Shown here: in pieces, positions 16,599 through 25,854 of the stretch
Position numbering within the stretch: position 1 is the stretch's first letter
Layout of the letters: each line of letters opens with the position of its first letter
NCBI RefSeq assembly: GCF_009733845.1
Contig: NZ_WNXZ01000004.1
Span: forward strand, 248,001 to 312,000
Origin: Pseudactinotalea terrae
GTDB taxonomy: Bacteria > Actinomycetota > Actinomycetes > Actinomycetales > Beutenbergiaceae
DNA length: 64,000 bases
Reading direction: 5' to 3'
Position numbers and translations under genes: made by a program
Notes under the pieces: generated by a model
What the model was told of the DNA's origin: nothing
The model's input: only the letters and a program-made list of their open reading frames with translations
Database searches by the model: none

Positions 16599-19500
16599 GT
16601 GGGAGCCGTACGGGGATTGACGTGGCGCGCTGAGGCTGCGCCGAGCGGATGGCGGTGGGCCTCGTGGCGCATCGCGCTGATGGCGCTGCTGGCCGTGGTC
16701 GTCGCCACGGTCGGAAACGTGCCTCCCGCGCAGGCAGCACCGGTCTCCGAGATCACGGGGACATGGGTGACCCCGCCCGCCGAGATGACGTCGGGCGACC
16801 CGGTCGTCGCGGACTGGCGGGTCAACGTCAACGACGACGTGCAGCCGCCGAGCAACGACCCGGTGGACAACATGGTGGTCACCTTCACGATCGGGAACGG
16901 CGAGTTCGCCGAGATCCCCGACATCTGCCTGACGGGCGGTGTGGACCCTGTCTCCAGCATCTCCGACGACGGCCTGGTCCTGCTCTGCAACCTCGGTACC
17001 GTCGCGATGGGCACCGCACTCGCGGTGCAGACACCGGTGGTCGCCGATGGTCCGACCGGCAGCGAGCTCACGCTGGGCGGCGCCATCGACGGCCTCGAGG
17101 TCGACCTCCCGCCGATCCCGATCGTCAACCCGTTCCTCATGGACGTGGATGTCACCAACCCCGCGGCGCGCGCCCAGTGGAACGGCGACCGGACCGCGGT
17201 CACGATGGACTTCTCGTGGACCCTCTACCTCGGCCGGAACTCTGACCAGGGGGAGCCGAACGTCACCCTCCCGCTGCAGGTGACGTCCTCGACCGGGTCG
17301 CCGATCAGCATCGGCACCAGCTTCGACCCGGCCAGCCCGGGGACGGGGTGCCTCCCGAGGCTGACCGGCGGTGGCAGCCACCCGTGGTCCGAGGGCTCGG
17401 CCGTCGGCGATGCCTCACGGGAAGCGCCGTTCGTGGACAGCTGTGAGCTCGTCGTCGTCGACGCCGCCGCCGGTCGCTACGACCTGGTGCTCACGGGGAT
17501 CGACTACTCGTTGACCCAGGTGCCCACCCACGCCGGCAACGGTCTCACGTTGCCGGCCGACCGGTACGCGATCGCCACTGGCGGCCTGTGGTTCCGCGTC
17601 GACACGGTGGAGTCCGGGTCCTTGCAGATCGACGTGCTGCCTCACACCTACACGGGTCCGGGTGGCCAGAGCGTCGATGACGACACCGCCAACAACAGCA
17701 CCAACAAGGCCTACATCCGCGAGGGCTCGTGGGTCGCGGCATGGAACCGCGGCTTCACCGGCAGCGGCGGCACGCCGTGGGACGACTCCTACCGGGTGGC
17801 CCCGGGGACCGAGGTGCAGCAGAACGTCAACAACAACCACCGCACCTGGGCGCCCCCGGGCTCCACGCTGCCGTTCGGCAACTGCCTCGCGTTCGACACC
17901 CGGTGGGTGACCTACGTCTCGTCCGAGATCTACAACGTGGCCGACCCCGACTCCATCGCGGTCGAGTACTACACCGGAGCCAGCCCGCTGCTCGACCCGA
18001 CGCCGGGGAACGCCGCCTACGACCCCGACGCGTTCGACTGCGGCGTGCCGGCCGGGTGGAGCACCACGCCTCCGGCCGATCTGGCGGACGTGCGTGCGGT
18101 GCGCATCGTGTACCCCTTCTCCGAGTACGAGGCGTCTCCGTTCCCGAACCAGGCGATCACGCTCTTCGCCAACACCCGGATCAGCGACGACGCACAGCCC
18201 GGGCAGGACATCTGGATGTTCGGCTCGATCCTGCGCGGGCAGGGCGTGTGGGTCGGCCAGGGCGCGGGCAACGTGGTCACCCCGACTCCTGACGCGCGCT
18301 ACCCCGACACGAACGGGCGCCGTGACATCCTGCGGATCGCGACGGTGCTCCCGGCGGTCGAGAAGGAGGTCGAGCGACCGACCGTCGTGGCCGGGGTTCC
18401 GGTGGGGTACACCCTCACGTACTCGGCGAACGGCACCGGCATGATCCCCGACTCGGTCGACGGGTACGTGATCGAGGACCGGCTGCCCGTGGGGATGACC
18501 TATGTCCCAGGCTCCGCCGATCCCGAGCCGGTCGTCACGGTCGAGGCCGGTCAGCAGGTGCTGACCTGGACGCTCGACGGCGTCACGACGAACGCGGAGC
18601 ACACCCTGACGTACGAGGCTGTCGCCGACTCGAGCATCGAGCCCGGCGAGCTGCTCACCAACACGGTCGTCTCGACCTACGGCCCGAGCGCGTCGTTGCC
18701 CGACGACGCGACGGTCACCACCTCGAGCAACGGCTACACGACGATCCTCAAGACCTCGGACGTCGAGTTCATCCCGAACCAGAACGGTGACGGCATCGGC
18801 GAGGGTTCCTGGACCGTGACGATCGAGTCGCACGACCCGTACCCGCAGGCCTTCACGGACACGATCGACATCCTCCCGTACAACGGGGACCAGCGCGGCA
18901 CCGCGTTCTCGGGAACGTACGTGCTGGGGGACGTCGTGCTCCCGGACGGCGGCACGGTGTACTACACCACCGCCGACCCGGCGACGCTGACCTATGACCC
19001 GGCCGACCCGTCGAACGGTGCCGCCGGTGACGTGACCGGCAACACCGTCGGCTGGACCACCACACGACCTGAGAACCCGACGGCGATCCGGGTGATCGGA
19101 GGCGTGCTCGCCCCGGGCGGGAGCTATTCCTTCCAGGTGCCGATCACGACCGAGGGAGCCCAGCCTCAGGACGTCTACGTCAACAGCGCGCAGGCGCGAG
19201 CAGAGCACACCACGCTGGTGATGCGGACCTCCGCGGCGCTTGTCGTGACCGACTACGTCGTCGAGAAGACCTCGGACGTCCCGGACGGCGAGAGCCTTGC
19301 TCCTGGGGACGAGGTCACCTACACGATCACCGTGACCCAGCAGGGTCCGGTCCCGGCGGGCGCCGTGCTGGTCGACGATCTCACCGAGGTCCTCGACGAC
19401 GCCGACGTGGTCGGGGAGCCGATCGCGAGCATCGGCACCATCACGGCGGTCCCTGAGGGCTTTCGGTGGGAAGGTGTCATCGAGGTCGGAGGCACGGCGA

Positions 19501-20951
19501 CCATCACCTACACGGTTCGCGTCAAGGACGTGGCCGGCCTCAAGGCTGACGGCGACACGGTGCTGACGAACGTCGTCGACTCGCCCGGGTGCGTCGAGCC
19601 GAACGCCTGTCTCGTGGAGGAGCTCGCCGGGTACTGGGAGTACTCCAAGACCTCGGTCCCGGCTCCCGGGCAGAGCGTTCGTGCCGGCGAGGTCGTCACG
19701 TACCAGCTCCAGATCCACCAGCGTGGTGAGGGAGCGGTCTCCGCCGCGGCGATCGAGGACGATCTGAGCGGGGCGCTCGACGACGCGAGCTGGAACGACG
19801 ACGCTCAGGCCTCCTCGGGGGCGATCACCTACGCGGAGCCCACGCTCACCTGGAGCGGACCGCTCGCCGTCGGCGAGGTCGTCGACCTCACGTACTCGGT
19901 GACGGTGACCGGTGGCGGCGACTGGCGGCTCGCCAACGTCGCGATCCCGGCCTGCCCGGAGGAGGATCCCGGCTGCGACGTGCCGCCGCCCCCCGAGGAC
20001 CACTGCATACCTGCGCCGGACCAGAACGAGGACTGCCTGACCGAGCACCTGCTCGGGGACTACCGGGTGAGCAAGACCTCCGATCCGGGCTCGGGCTCCG
20101 CGGTGCAGGTCGGTGACATCGTGACCTACACCGTGAACGTGTGGCACATCGGTCTTGCCGACATCGAGGCCGAGCTGACGGACGATCTGACCGACGTCCT
20201 CGACGACGCCACCTGGAACGAGGACGCCGAGGCCACCTCCGGCGAGCTGTCCTACACCGAGCCCACGCTCGTGTGGAGCGGCATGCTCGGAGAGGGCGAC
20301 GAGGTCACGCTCACCTACTCGGTGACCGTGATCGCCGCTGGCGACCTCACCCTGCGCAACGTCGTCACGACCCCGCCGGGCGACCGATGCGTGCCGGTCG
20401 AGGGTCAGGACGAGGCCTGCGTCACCACGCACGACAAGGGTCGTTACACGTACTCCAAGACGTCCGACCCCGAACCCGGGTCCGAGGTCACCGAGGGAGA
20501 CGTGGTGACCTACACGGTGACGGTGACACAGGTCGGACCGGGATCGGTCGCCGGGGCGTACCTGGTGGACGACATCTCCGACGTGCTCCCCGTGGCCTCG
20601 TGGAACGGCGACGCAGCCGCGTCGTCCGGCACGGTCGCACGGCTCGGGGAGGAGGTGCGCTGGGAGGGTGACCTCGCCGTCGGGCAGGTCGTCACGATCA
20701 CCTACTCGGTGACGGTCGGTGATCGGGAGGGCGCGACGTTCCGGAACGTCGTCACGAGCCCTGACCCGCGCAGCGCGTGCGTCGACGCCCCGGATGGCAA
20801 CCCGGGTTGCGAGACCGAGCACCACACGCCCTCGGGTGCTCTGCCATCGACGGGTGCATCGATCGGGATCGGTGCCGGAGCTCTCCTTCTGGTGCTGCTG
20901 GGGGCGCTCGCCGTGGTGATCAGCCGCCGGCGCGCGATCGGCGTCCAGTAG
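16599..20951 (+). CDS. LPSTG-anchored repeat-containing cell-surface protein
   Basis: A roughly 1450-residue exported protein. A signal peptide with a hydrophobic stretch M-A-L-L-A-V-V-V-A-T-V-G and an A-Q-A-A cleavage region precedes a large region of unknown fold (about 50-570). Next come a DUF11-like module (about 590-700), another module (about 710-870), and four related repeats beginning near bases 19255, 19632, 20060 and 20446. Each repeat contains K-T-S-x-P...G-x-x-V-T-Y and ends in a paired-cysteine loop. The C-terminus has L-P-S-T-G, a transmembrane helix and R-R-R, the sortase signal. The role is probably an adhesin or structural surface stalk. GTG at 16599 follows AGGAG; ATG at 16584 lacks a ribosome-binding site. 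No sortase gene is in the window. Confidence 0.88.
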   Translation: MGAVRGLTWRAEAAPSGWRWASWRIALMALLAVVVATVGNVPPAQAAPVSEITGTWVTPPAEMTSGDPVVADWRVNVNDDVQPPSNDPVDNMVVTFTIGNGEFAEIPDICLTGGVDPVSSISDDGLVLLCNLGTVAMGTALAVQTPVVADGPTGSELTLGGAIDGLEVDLPPIPIVNPFLMDVDVTNPAARAQWNGDRTAVTMDFSWTLYLGRNSDQGEPNVTLPLQVTSSTGSPISIGTSFDPASPGTGCLPRLTGGGSHPWSEGSAVGDASREAPFVDSCELVVVDAAAGRYDLVLTGIDYSLTQVPTHAGNGLTLPADRYAIATGGLWFRVDTVESGSLQIDVLPHTYTGPGGQSVDDDTANNSTNKAYIREGSWVAAWNRGFTGSGGTPWDDSYRVAPGTEVQQNVNNNHRTWAPPGSTLPFGNCLAFDTRWVTYVSSEIYNVADPDSIAVEYYTGASPLLDPTPGNAAYDPDAFDCGVPAGWSTTPPADLADVRAVRIVYPFSEYEASPFPNQAITLFANTRISDDAQPGQDIWMFGSILRGQGVWVGQGAGNVVTPTPDARYPDTNGRRDILRIATVLPAVEKEVERPTVVAGVPVGYTLTYSANGTGMIPDSVDGYVIEDRLPVGMTYVPGSADPEPVVTVEAGQQVLTWTLDGVTTNAEHTLTYEAVADSSIEPGELLTNTVVSTYGPSASLPDDATVTTSSNGYTTILKTSDVEFIPNQNGDGIGEGSWTVTIESHDPYPQAFTDTIDILPYNGDQRGTAFSGTYVLGDVVLPDGGTVYYTTADPATLTYDPADPSNGAAGDVTGNTVGWTTTRPENPTAIRVIGGVLAPGGSYSFQVPITTEGAQPQDVYVNSAQARAEHTTLVMRTSAALVVTDYVVEKTSDVPDGESLAPGDEVTYTITVTQQGPVPAGAVLVDDLTEVLDDADVVGEPIASIGTITAVPEGFRWEGVIEVGGTATITYTVRVKDVAGLKADGDTVLTNVVDSPGCVEPNACLVEELAGYWEYSKTSVPAPGQSVRAGEVVTYQLQIHQRGEGAVSAAAIEDDLSGALDDASWNDDAQASSGAITYAEPTLTWSGPLAVGEVVDLTYSVTVTGGGDWRLANVAIPACPEEDPGCDVPPPPEDHCIPAPDQNEDCLTEHLLGDYRVSKTSDPGSGSAVQVGDIVTYTVNVWHIGLADIEAELTDDLTDVLDDATWNEDAEATSGELSYTEPTLVWSGMLGEGDEVTLTYSVTVIAAGDLTLRNVVTTPPGDRCVPVEGQDEACVTTHDKGRYTYSKTSDPEPGSEVTEGDVVTYTVTVTQVGPGSVAGAYLVDDISDVLPVASWNGDAAASSGTVARLGEEVRWEGDLAVGQVVTITYSVTVGDREGATFRNVVTSPDPRSACVDAPDGNPGCETEHHTPSGALPSTGASIGIGAGALLLVLLGALAVVISRRRAIGVQ

Positions 20952-20957
20952 GAGAAG

Positions 20958-20999
20958 CCGCCGCTGCCCTACCCGCCCCCGTCAGGAGGGCAGCGGCGG
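20958..20999. terminator. Strong hairpin, probable bidirectional terminator
   Basis: A perfect 13-bp stem, CCGCCGCTGCCCT (20958-20970) with AGGGCAGCGGCGG (20987-20999), and a 16-base loop. It starts 7 bases after the surface-protein stop and its distal arm lies in the last codons of the convergent gene, so it can act on both transcripts. There is no U-tract, as is common for hairpin terminators in high-GC actinobacteria. Confidence 0.8.
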
Positions 21000-22439
21000 T
21001 GGGCTGGGCCGGACCAGCAGCCCACGCTCCTCACGCACCCACCAGACGCCGTCTCGCCGCCGCTCGGCGCCGGTGGCGTAGCGGTACCGGAACACGCGAG
21101 CGCGGATCCAGCGGGGCCGCTCGCCGTCGAACGGGTCGCGGTGCAGGAGCTTCAGGGTGGCGGGGTCGGCCGCGAGCAGCCGCAGCAGGAAGCGCTCGAA
21201 CCAGACATGCTGCGACGGCGACCCGAGCGCCAGGAACCACATGCCCCAGTCGAGCCTCAGGTGGTAGGGCGCCCACTGCCGCGGCCGCTGCGTCACCGGG
21301 CCGGGCTTGCCCTTGAACTCGTACTCGCGCCACGAGCTCTCGTCGTCGGGATCGCCTGCGAGCGATCCTTCGACGACCACCTCGTCGCGCCGCCTCGTGA
21401 TCGAGCCGAACGCTCCGTATGCGCCCACGAGGTGCCAGCGGTTGAAGGACGCGTTCATCTGCTGCCGTGGTGACAGCAGGTTCCGCACCGGCCAGAAGGA
21501 GAGCACGACGACGGCGCTCGCCATCACCAGCACGGTCACCGCGAACCAGACCGGACCTACCGAGGCAGTCGCCGGTGAGACCGGCAGCACAGGCGCCAGG
21601 ACGCCGTCGGACACGGCGGCGAACGCCAGCAGCAGCGTCAGCCAGTTCAACCACGCGAAGTTCCCGGAGATCACGAGCCACAGCTGGGTCACGATCACGA
21701 GCGCGGCAGCCCACGTGGCGACCGGCTGCGGCGCGAACAGCAGGAACGGCACCCCGAGCTGCACCACGTGGTTCGCGAGCACCTCTACCTTGTGCAGCGG
21801 TTTCGGCAGCGCATGGAAGTACGCGGAGAAGGGACCGGGCATCGGCTGGGTCTCGTGGTGGTAGTACAGCGCGGTGAGGTCCCGCCAGCACCGGTCCCCG
21901 CGCATCTTGATCAGCCCGGCCCCGAACTCGACCCGGAACAGCAGCCAGGTGAAGGCGAGCAGCACCAGCTTGGGGACCGGCACGTCGTCGGACCCCAGGA
22001 ACGCGGCCAGGAACCCCGCCTCCAGCAGCAGCGACTCCCAGCCGAACCCGTAGAACACCTGCCCGACGTTCACCACCGACAGGTACAGCAGATACAGCAC
22101 CCCGAACGCGAGCATCGGCACCCACGGCGGACCGGTCTGCGGCAACCCGGCCACCAACGACAGCGCCACCAGCAGGCCGGTCCAGCCGACCGCCGTCAGC
22201 AGCCGGTCGGAGTAGCGCCAGCGGAACAGCGTCGGGCCGGCACGGCGGCCCACCCGGTCGAGGTAGGCGGGTACGGGCAGCAGCCCGCGCTCGCCCAGCA
22301 ACGGCACGAACTGGCGCAGCACCGCGACGAACGCGACCACGTACACCAGCGCGATGCCGCGCTGCAGCACCAGCCTGGAGACGTGGTGGTCGGTCGCCCA
22401 GAACCAGCCGCTCGCCCAGTCGACGACGAGGTTCATCAC
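20982..22439 (-). CDS. Lipase maturation factor family (LMF1-like) membrane protein
   Basis: A 485-residue polytopic membrane protein resembling the LMF1/DUF1222 family. Visible family blocks are G-F-G-W-E-S-L-L-L-E-A-G-F (about 125), F-G-A-G-L-I-K-M-R-G-D-R-C-W-R-D-L-T (about 172-189) and H-H-E-T-Q-P-M-P (about 194). About nine transmembrane helices precede a soluble C-terminal domain of about 150 residues. In animals LMF1 helps lipases fold in the ER. The bacterial role is unknown. It lies 28 bases downstream of an Ala-rich hypothetical gene on the same strand and is probably co-transcribed with it. Its 3' end contains one arm of the terminator hairpin. Confidence 0.82.
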   Translation of the reverse strand: MMNLVVDWASGWFWATDHHVSRLVLQRGIALVYVVAFVAVLRQFVPLLGERGLLPVPAYLDRVGRRAGPTLFRWRYSDRLLTAVGWTGLLVALSLVAGLPQTGPPWVPMLAFGVLYLLYLSVVNVGQVFYGFGWESLLLEAGFLAAFLGSDDVPVPKLVLLAFTWLLFRVEFGAGLIKMRGDRCWRDLTALYYHHETQPMPGPFSAYFHALPKPLHKVEVLANHVVQLGVPFLLFAPQPVATWAAALVIVTQLWLVISGNFAWLNWLTLLLAFAAVSDGVLAPVLPVSPATASVGPVWFAVTVLVMASAVVVLSFWPVRNLLSPRQQMNASFNRWHLVGAYGAFGSITRRRDEVVVEGSLAGDPDDESSWREYEFKGKPGPVTQRPRQWAPYHLRLDWGMWFLALGSPSQHVWFERFLLRLLAADPATLKLLHRDPFDGERPRWIRARVFRYRYATGAERRRDGVWWVREERGLLVRPSPPPLPS

Positions 22440-22467
22440 GCCATCGTCGCGCAGCCGGGTCCCGATG

Positions 22468-23733
22468 TCAGGCGAGCGAAGGGGCCGTCACCGGCGTGTA
22501 ACGAGGGTTCGAGGGGTGGTCCTCCTCCGTGCCCCACCACCTGAACCACATCGGGAACCGCACCTGGAAGGCACGGGCCTCCGTGTGGGTGGCGGCGGCC
22601 ACGATCAGGCCGGTCGCCATGTCGAGCACCACGACGTCGATCGTCGCCGACGCCGAGACCACCAGGCGGGACGCGCCCAGTCGCCGCTTGAGCGACACCT
22701 GGTGCGCGTCGATGCGTGCCGGCATGACGATCGCGACGTACGCCGCTGCGGCGTCGGGGCCTAGCAGCAGCTGGTCGGCTGTGGCGGCCGAGTGCAGCGG
22801 GCTGGTGCCGGTCGCCGGGTCGATCTCCCGCACGGTTGCGGTGAGCTCGACCATCGTGGCGCTCAAGGCTTCGGCGCGCGTCTGGCGCAACAGGTATGGC
22901 TCGAGCTCCTCGGCCGGTGGGTCCTTCCCGAGCGCAGCGATGGCGTGGGCGGCCGCTGCTGCGATCGCATCGAGCTGCGCGATGACCGGCGCGAGTGAGG
23001 CGAAGGCATCGATGACGCGGTTCCCGGGCGCCGGGATGCCGAGGGAGGAGTGCAGCACCGGGACCTTCTTGACCAGCAGCTGCTGGATCACCGGGACGTG
23101 GGTCTCGAGCTCGGTGGCGGTCCCGCTGGCGGCGGTGACCGTGGTCTCGACCGAGAGGAGGTTGAGAGCAGCCACCGCGAGCGCGGCCGCCGCCGCGATC
23201 GGGTCCGACGGCGGAGCTGACCCGGTCTCCTTGGCCTCAGCCGGCGTGACCTCGTCGTGGTCTTCAGCGATCAGCTCCGCTGCCGCGTCCTGCAGGCTCG
23301 TCACCGCGGCGAGGAGGGAGCGAGCGGCCAGCACCGACTGGGTCTGGTCGGTGCGCCCCGTCACCAGCACCGGCTTCGCCTCGGCAGCCTCGGGAGGCTT
23401 GGCGACGCCGTCGATCGTCGCCGCCACCCGTGCCGCGGCCGCAACCAGCGCAGCCGAGCTCAGCTCCCGCTGCCGGAACACCTCCGCCGGCAGCGTCAGC
23501 GTGCCGCCGGTGATCTTGCCGAGCTCGGTCGCGACCCCGGTGAGGGCGGCTGCCGTGGCTGCCTGCTTCTTCGCACGAGCCGCCGCCTCGGCTGCCTCCT
23601 TCGCGGCGGCAGGATCCTGCTTGTCCTGCTTCGGAGGGGACTCGGCCTCGAGCTGTCGGAGCTGGAGCTCGTACGTGTCGACCTGGAGCCCCAGCACCTC
23701 GCGCTGCAGCTCCTCGACGGACTTCTCGGTCAT
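22468..23733 (-). CDS. Ala-rich helical hypothetical protein
   Basis: Not recognised. A 421-residue, alanine-rich (strongly helical), cytoplasmic-looking protein without signal peptide. Residues about 1-60 are charged with coiled-coil character (E-E-L-Q-R-E-V-L-G-L-Q, then A-A-A-K-E-A-A-E-A-A-A-R-A-K-K). The central 60-300 is A/V/L-rich with two P-A-E/P-P-type linkers. The C-terminal 120 residues look globular and end in W-F-R-W-W-G-T-E-E. ATG 23733 has AGGAGA at good spacing. An upstream in-frame start at 23760 lacks one. It is separated from the galactan operon by a GC palindrome and leads into the LMF1-like gene. Confidence 0.7.
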   Translation of the reverse strand: MTEKSVEELQREVLGLQVDTYELQLRQLEAESPPKQDKQDPAAAKEAAEAAARAKKQAATAAALTGVATELGKITGGTLTLPAEVFRQRELSSAALVAAAARVAATIDGVAKPPEAAEAKPVLVTGRTDQTQSVLAARSLLAAVTSLQDAAAELIAEDHDEVTPAEAKETGSAPPSDPIAAAAALAVAALNLLSVETTVTAASGTATELETHVPVIQQLLVKKVPVLHSSLGIPAPGNRVIDAFASLAPVIAQLDAIAAAAAHAIAALGKDPPAEELEPYLLRQTRAEALSATMVELTATVREIDPATGTSPLHSAATADQLLLGPDAAAAYVAIVMPARIDAHQVSLKRRLGASRLVVSASATIDVVVLDMATGLIVAAATHTEARAFQVRFPMWFRWWGTEEDHPSNPRYTPVTAPSLA

Positions 23734-23786
23734 GGCGACGTCTCCTGTCGCGGCGAGCACGGCTCGACGTGGCTGGACTCTATCGA

Positions 23787-23804
23787 CGCGCCCGCGCGGG
23801 CGCG
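23787..23804. terminator. GC palindrome after the galactan operon, probable terminator
   Basis: The 18-base sequence CGCGCCCGCGCGGGCGCG is a perfect palindrome. It lies 13 bases past the stop of the GH53 gene and before the next minus-strand gene. It can form a very stable short hairpin and probably ends the galactan transcript. Confidence 0.5.
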
Positions 23805-23817
23805 CGCCGTTCGGCGC

Positions 23818-24948
23818 TCAGTCCTTCGTGGGCACCGACGCCAGCGGCCTGCCGAGCCTGCTCAGCGTGGCGTGCGGGTGTCCGGCGAAGTCGAACCACG
23901 CCTGGTTCTCCCACGAGCACCCGGGGTGCGGGAAGCCCGCGTGCACCGGGTCGTAGTCGGCGGCGTGGCGCGACATCCAGCCAGAGCCGAACCGGTCCCA
24001 CAGCATCTGGTTGGCGGAGCGCTCGCTCGGCGGCCCGACCGGCAGCCACGCGGGCTCCCAGTAGAAGACGCCGAGGCCCGCGGGGCCGACGTCGGCGACC
24101 GCGCGGTGCACGTCCTCCCAGGCCTGGGCCTGGCCATCGATCGTGGCCGGGTAGGCAGGGTGAGCCTCGGTGACCGCGTTCTCCGAGCCGTCGCCCTCCT
24201 CGAGGGTGTAGGTCCAGGAGGTCTCCGCGACCATCACCTGCTTGCCGTAGCGATCCACGATGTCGTGCAGCAACGTGGTGAGGTTCTCGAGCGTCCCGTG
24301 CCAGAACGCGTAGTACGAGCTGGCGAACACGTCGTAGTCGACCCCCGCCTCGGCGAGCGTGGCGGCGTATCGCTCGTACCGCCCGGGCTCCTCCGGGTTG
24401 GTGAAGTGCAGCGCCACCAGCGCCTCCGGCAGCACGCGGCGCACCGCGGCGCTCCCCGCTGCGAACACCGCGCACATCTCCGGCCACGTCTGCAGGCCCG
24501 CGACCGCCTCGTTCGTCTCGTTGCCCACCTGGACCATGCCGACGTCGACCCCAGCCTCCCGGAACTGGGTCAGTGCGAGGGCGGTGAAGTCGCCGACCGC
24601 GGCCGCGACCCCGTCAGCGTCCAAGCCCGCCCAGGCCTTGGGGACCAGCTGGCGCAGCGGGTCCGCCCAGAAGTCGCTGTAGTGGAAGTCGACCAGCACC
24701 CGCATCCCGTGCGCGGTGGCGCGGCGGCCGATCTCGACCGCACGGTCGACGCCGACGTTGCCTCCGCCGTAGCCGTTGCCCTCGGCGTCGAACGGGTCGT
24801 TCCAGACCCGCACGCGCACGTAGTTGACGCCTGCGCCTGCGAGGATCGACAGCAGGTCCTCGGGCTCGCCGTCGGGCCGGCGGAAGATGACGCCGCTCTC
24901 CTCGAGCGAGAGCATCGAGGAGATGTCGACGCCGTTGATGTAGCTCAC
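23818..24948 (-). CDS. GH53 endo-beta-1,4-galactanase (arabinogalactan endo-galactosidase), cytoplasmic
   Basis: A 376-residue GH53 (clan GH-A) enzyme that cleaves internal beta-1,4-galactosidic bonds of galactan. The barrel begins G-V-D-I-S-S-M-L. The acid/base is Glu144 in Q-V-G-N-E-T-N and the nucleophile is Glu242 in V-A-E-T-S-W-T-Y. Other family marks are V-R-V-R-V-W-N-D-P (about 44-52) and F-H-Y-S-D-F-W-A-D-P (about 88-97). There is no signal peptide, and the start lies only 24 bases after the permease stop, so none can be added. This differs from the secreted enzymes of most galactan degraders and suggests the enzyme trims imported oligosaccharides. It is the last gene of the operon. 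Confidence 0.92.
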   Translation of the reverse strand: MSYINGVDISSMLSLEESGVIFRRPDGEPEDLLSILAGAGVNYVRVRVWNDPFDAEGNGYGGGNVGVDRAVEIGRRATAHGMRVLVDFHYSDFWADPLRQLVPKAWAGLDADGVAAAVGDFTALALTQFREAGVDVGMVQVGNETNEAVAGLQTWPEMCAVFAAGSAAVRRVLPEALVALHFTNPEEPGRYERYAATLAEAGVDYDVFASSYYAFWHGTLENLTTLLHDIVDRYGKQVMVAETSWTYTLEEGDGSENAVTEAHPAYPATIDGQAQAWEDVHRAVADVGPAGLGVFYWEPAWLPVGPPSERSANQMLWDRFGSGWMSRHAADYDPVHAGFPHPGCSWENQAWFDFAGHPHATLSRLGRPLASVPTKD

Positions 24949-24972
24949 TGCAGCTCCAGATGTGAGGTTGGG

Positions 24973-25854
24973 TCAGCCCTTGACGGAGCCGGCGGTCAGG
25001 CCACCGACGATGTACTTCTGCAGGGCGAAGAACAGAATGAGGATCGGCAGGCTCGCGATGACGCTGCCGGCCGTGAACAGCCCCCAGTTGGCGTTGAGCT
25101 CGCTCGCGACCCACTGGTACATCCCGACGGCGAGCGTCCATGAGCTCTCCTGCGTCAGGATGATCCGGGCCAGGATGAAGTCGCCGAAGGTGCCGATGAA
25201 GCTGAGCAGCCCCACCACCGCGAGGATCGGGGTGACGAGCCGCAGGATGATGCCCCAGTAGATCTGGGAGTGCGTCGCGCCGTCGATCTTCGCGGCCTCG
25301 TCGAGCGACTTCGGGATCGTGTTGAAGAAGCCATACATGAGGAAGGTGTTCGATCCGAGGGCGCCGCCGAGGTAGACGGCGATGAGCGCGAGCTTGGAGT
25401 TGATGCCGAGTGCGGGGATCACGTCACCGATCGTGAGCAGCAGCAGGTAGATGGCCACGAACGCGAGCATCTGCGGGAACATCTGCACGATCAGCAGCGA
25501 GGTCAGTGCGAAGCGGCGGCCACGGAACTGGAACCGTGAGAAGGCGTACGCGGCCGCAGCCCCCATGAGGACCGAGCCCACCGCCGTCGCACTCCCGATG
25601 ATGATCGTGTTGAGGCACCACGTCCAGAACGAGGTCTCTCCCAGGGCGACGAAGTTCGCCGTCGAGAACGAGCCGAACAGCCGGGTGGAGCCGGTGAGCG
25701 TGCTGTTCTGCGCCACGGCCACCGACACCACGTACAGCAGCGGGAACGTCGCGAGGAAGATCACCACGAGGGCCAGCGGGTACTTCCAGCCGACCTCGGC
25801 CAGCCAGCGGGCTCGGCGCGCGCCGCGGCGCCGGTCGACGACGATGTCAGCCAT
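24973..25854 (-). CDS. ABC sugar transporter permease, MalG/GanQ type
   Basis: A 293-residue inner-membrane permease with six transmembrane helices. The EAA cytoplasmic-loop motif E-A-A-K-I-D-G-A (about 192-199) contacts the ATPase. With the MalF-type partner it would form the channel for galacto-oligosaccharide uptake. The ATG overlaps the partner's stop by one base (TGATG). The C-terminus G-L-T-A-G-S-V-K-G is the usual MalG-type ending. No ATP-binding subunit is encoded in the operon, as in many Gram-positive oligosaccharide systems that share one MsmX/MsiK-type ATPase encoded elsewhere. Confidence 0.92.
   Translation of the reverse strand: MADIVVDRRRGARRARWLAEVGWKYPLALVVIFLATFPLLYVVSVAVAQNSTLTGSTRLFGSFSTANFVALGETSFWTWCLNTIIIGSATAVGSVLMGAAAAYAFSRFQFRGRRFALTSLLIVQMFPQMLAFVAIYLLLLTIGDVIPALGINSKLALIAVYLGGALGSNTFLMYGFFNTIPKSLDEAAKIDGATHSQIYWGIILRLVTPILAVVGLLSFIGTFGDFILARIILTQESSWTLAVGMYQWVASELNANWGLFTAGSVIASLPILILFFALQKYIVGGLTAGSVKG

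Noticed and set aside
17415-20825. 1136-codon open frame on the minus strand
   Set aside because: Antisense to the LPSTG surface protein, with repetitive Val/Asp/Arg/Gly content mirroring the repeats of the real gene.
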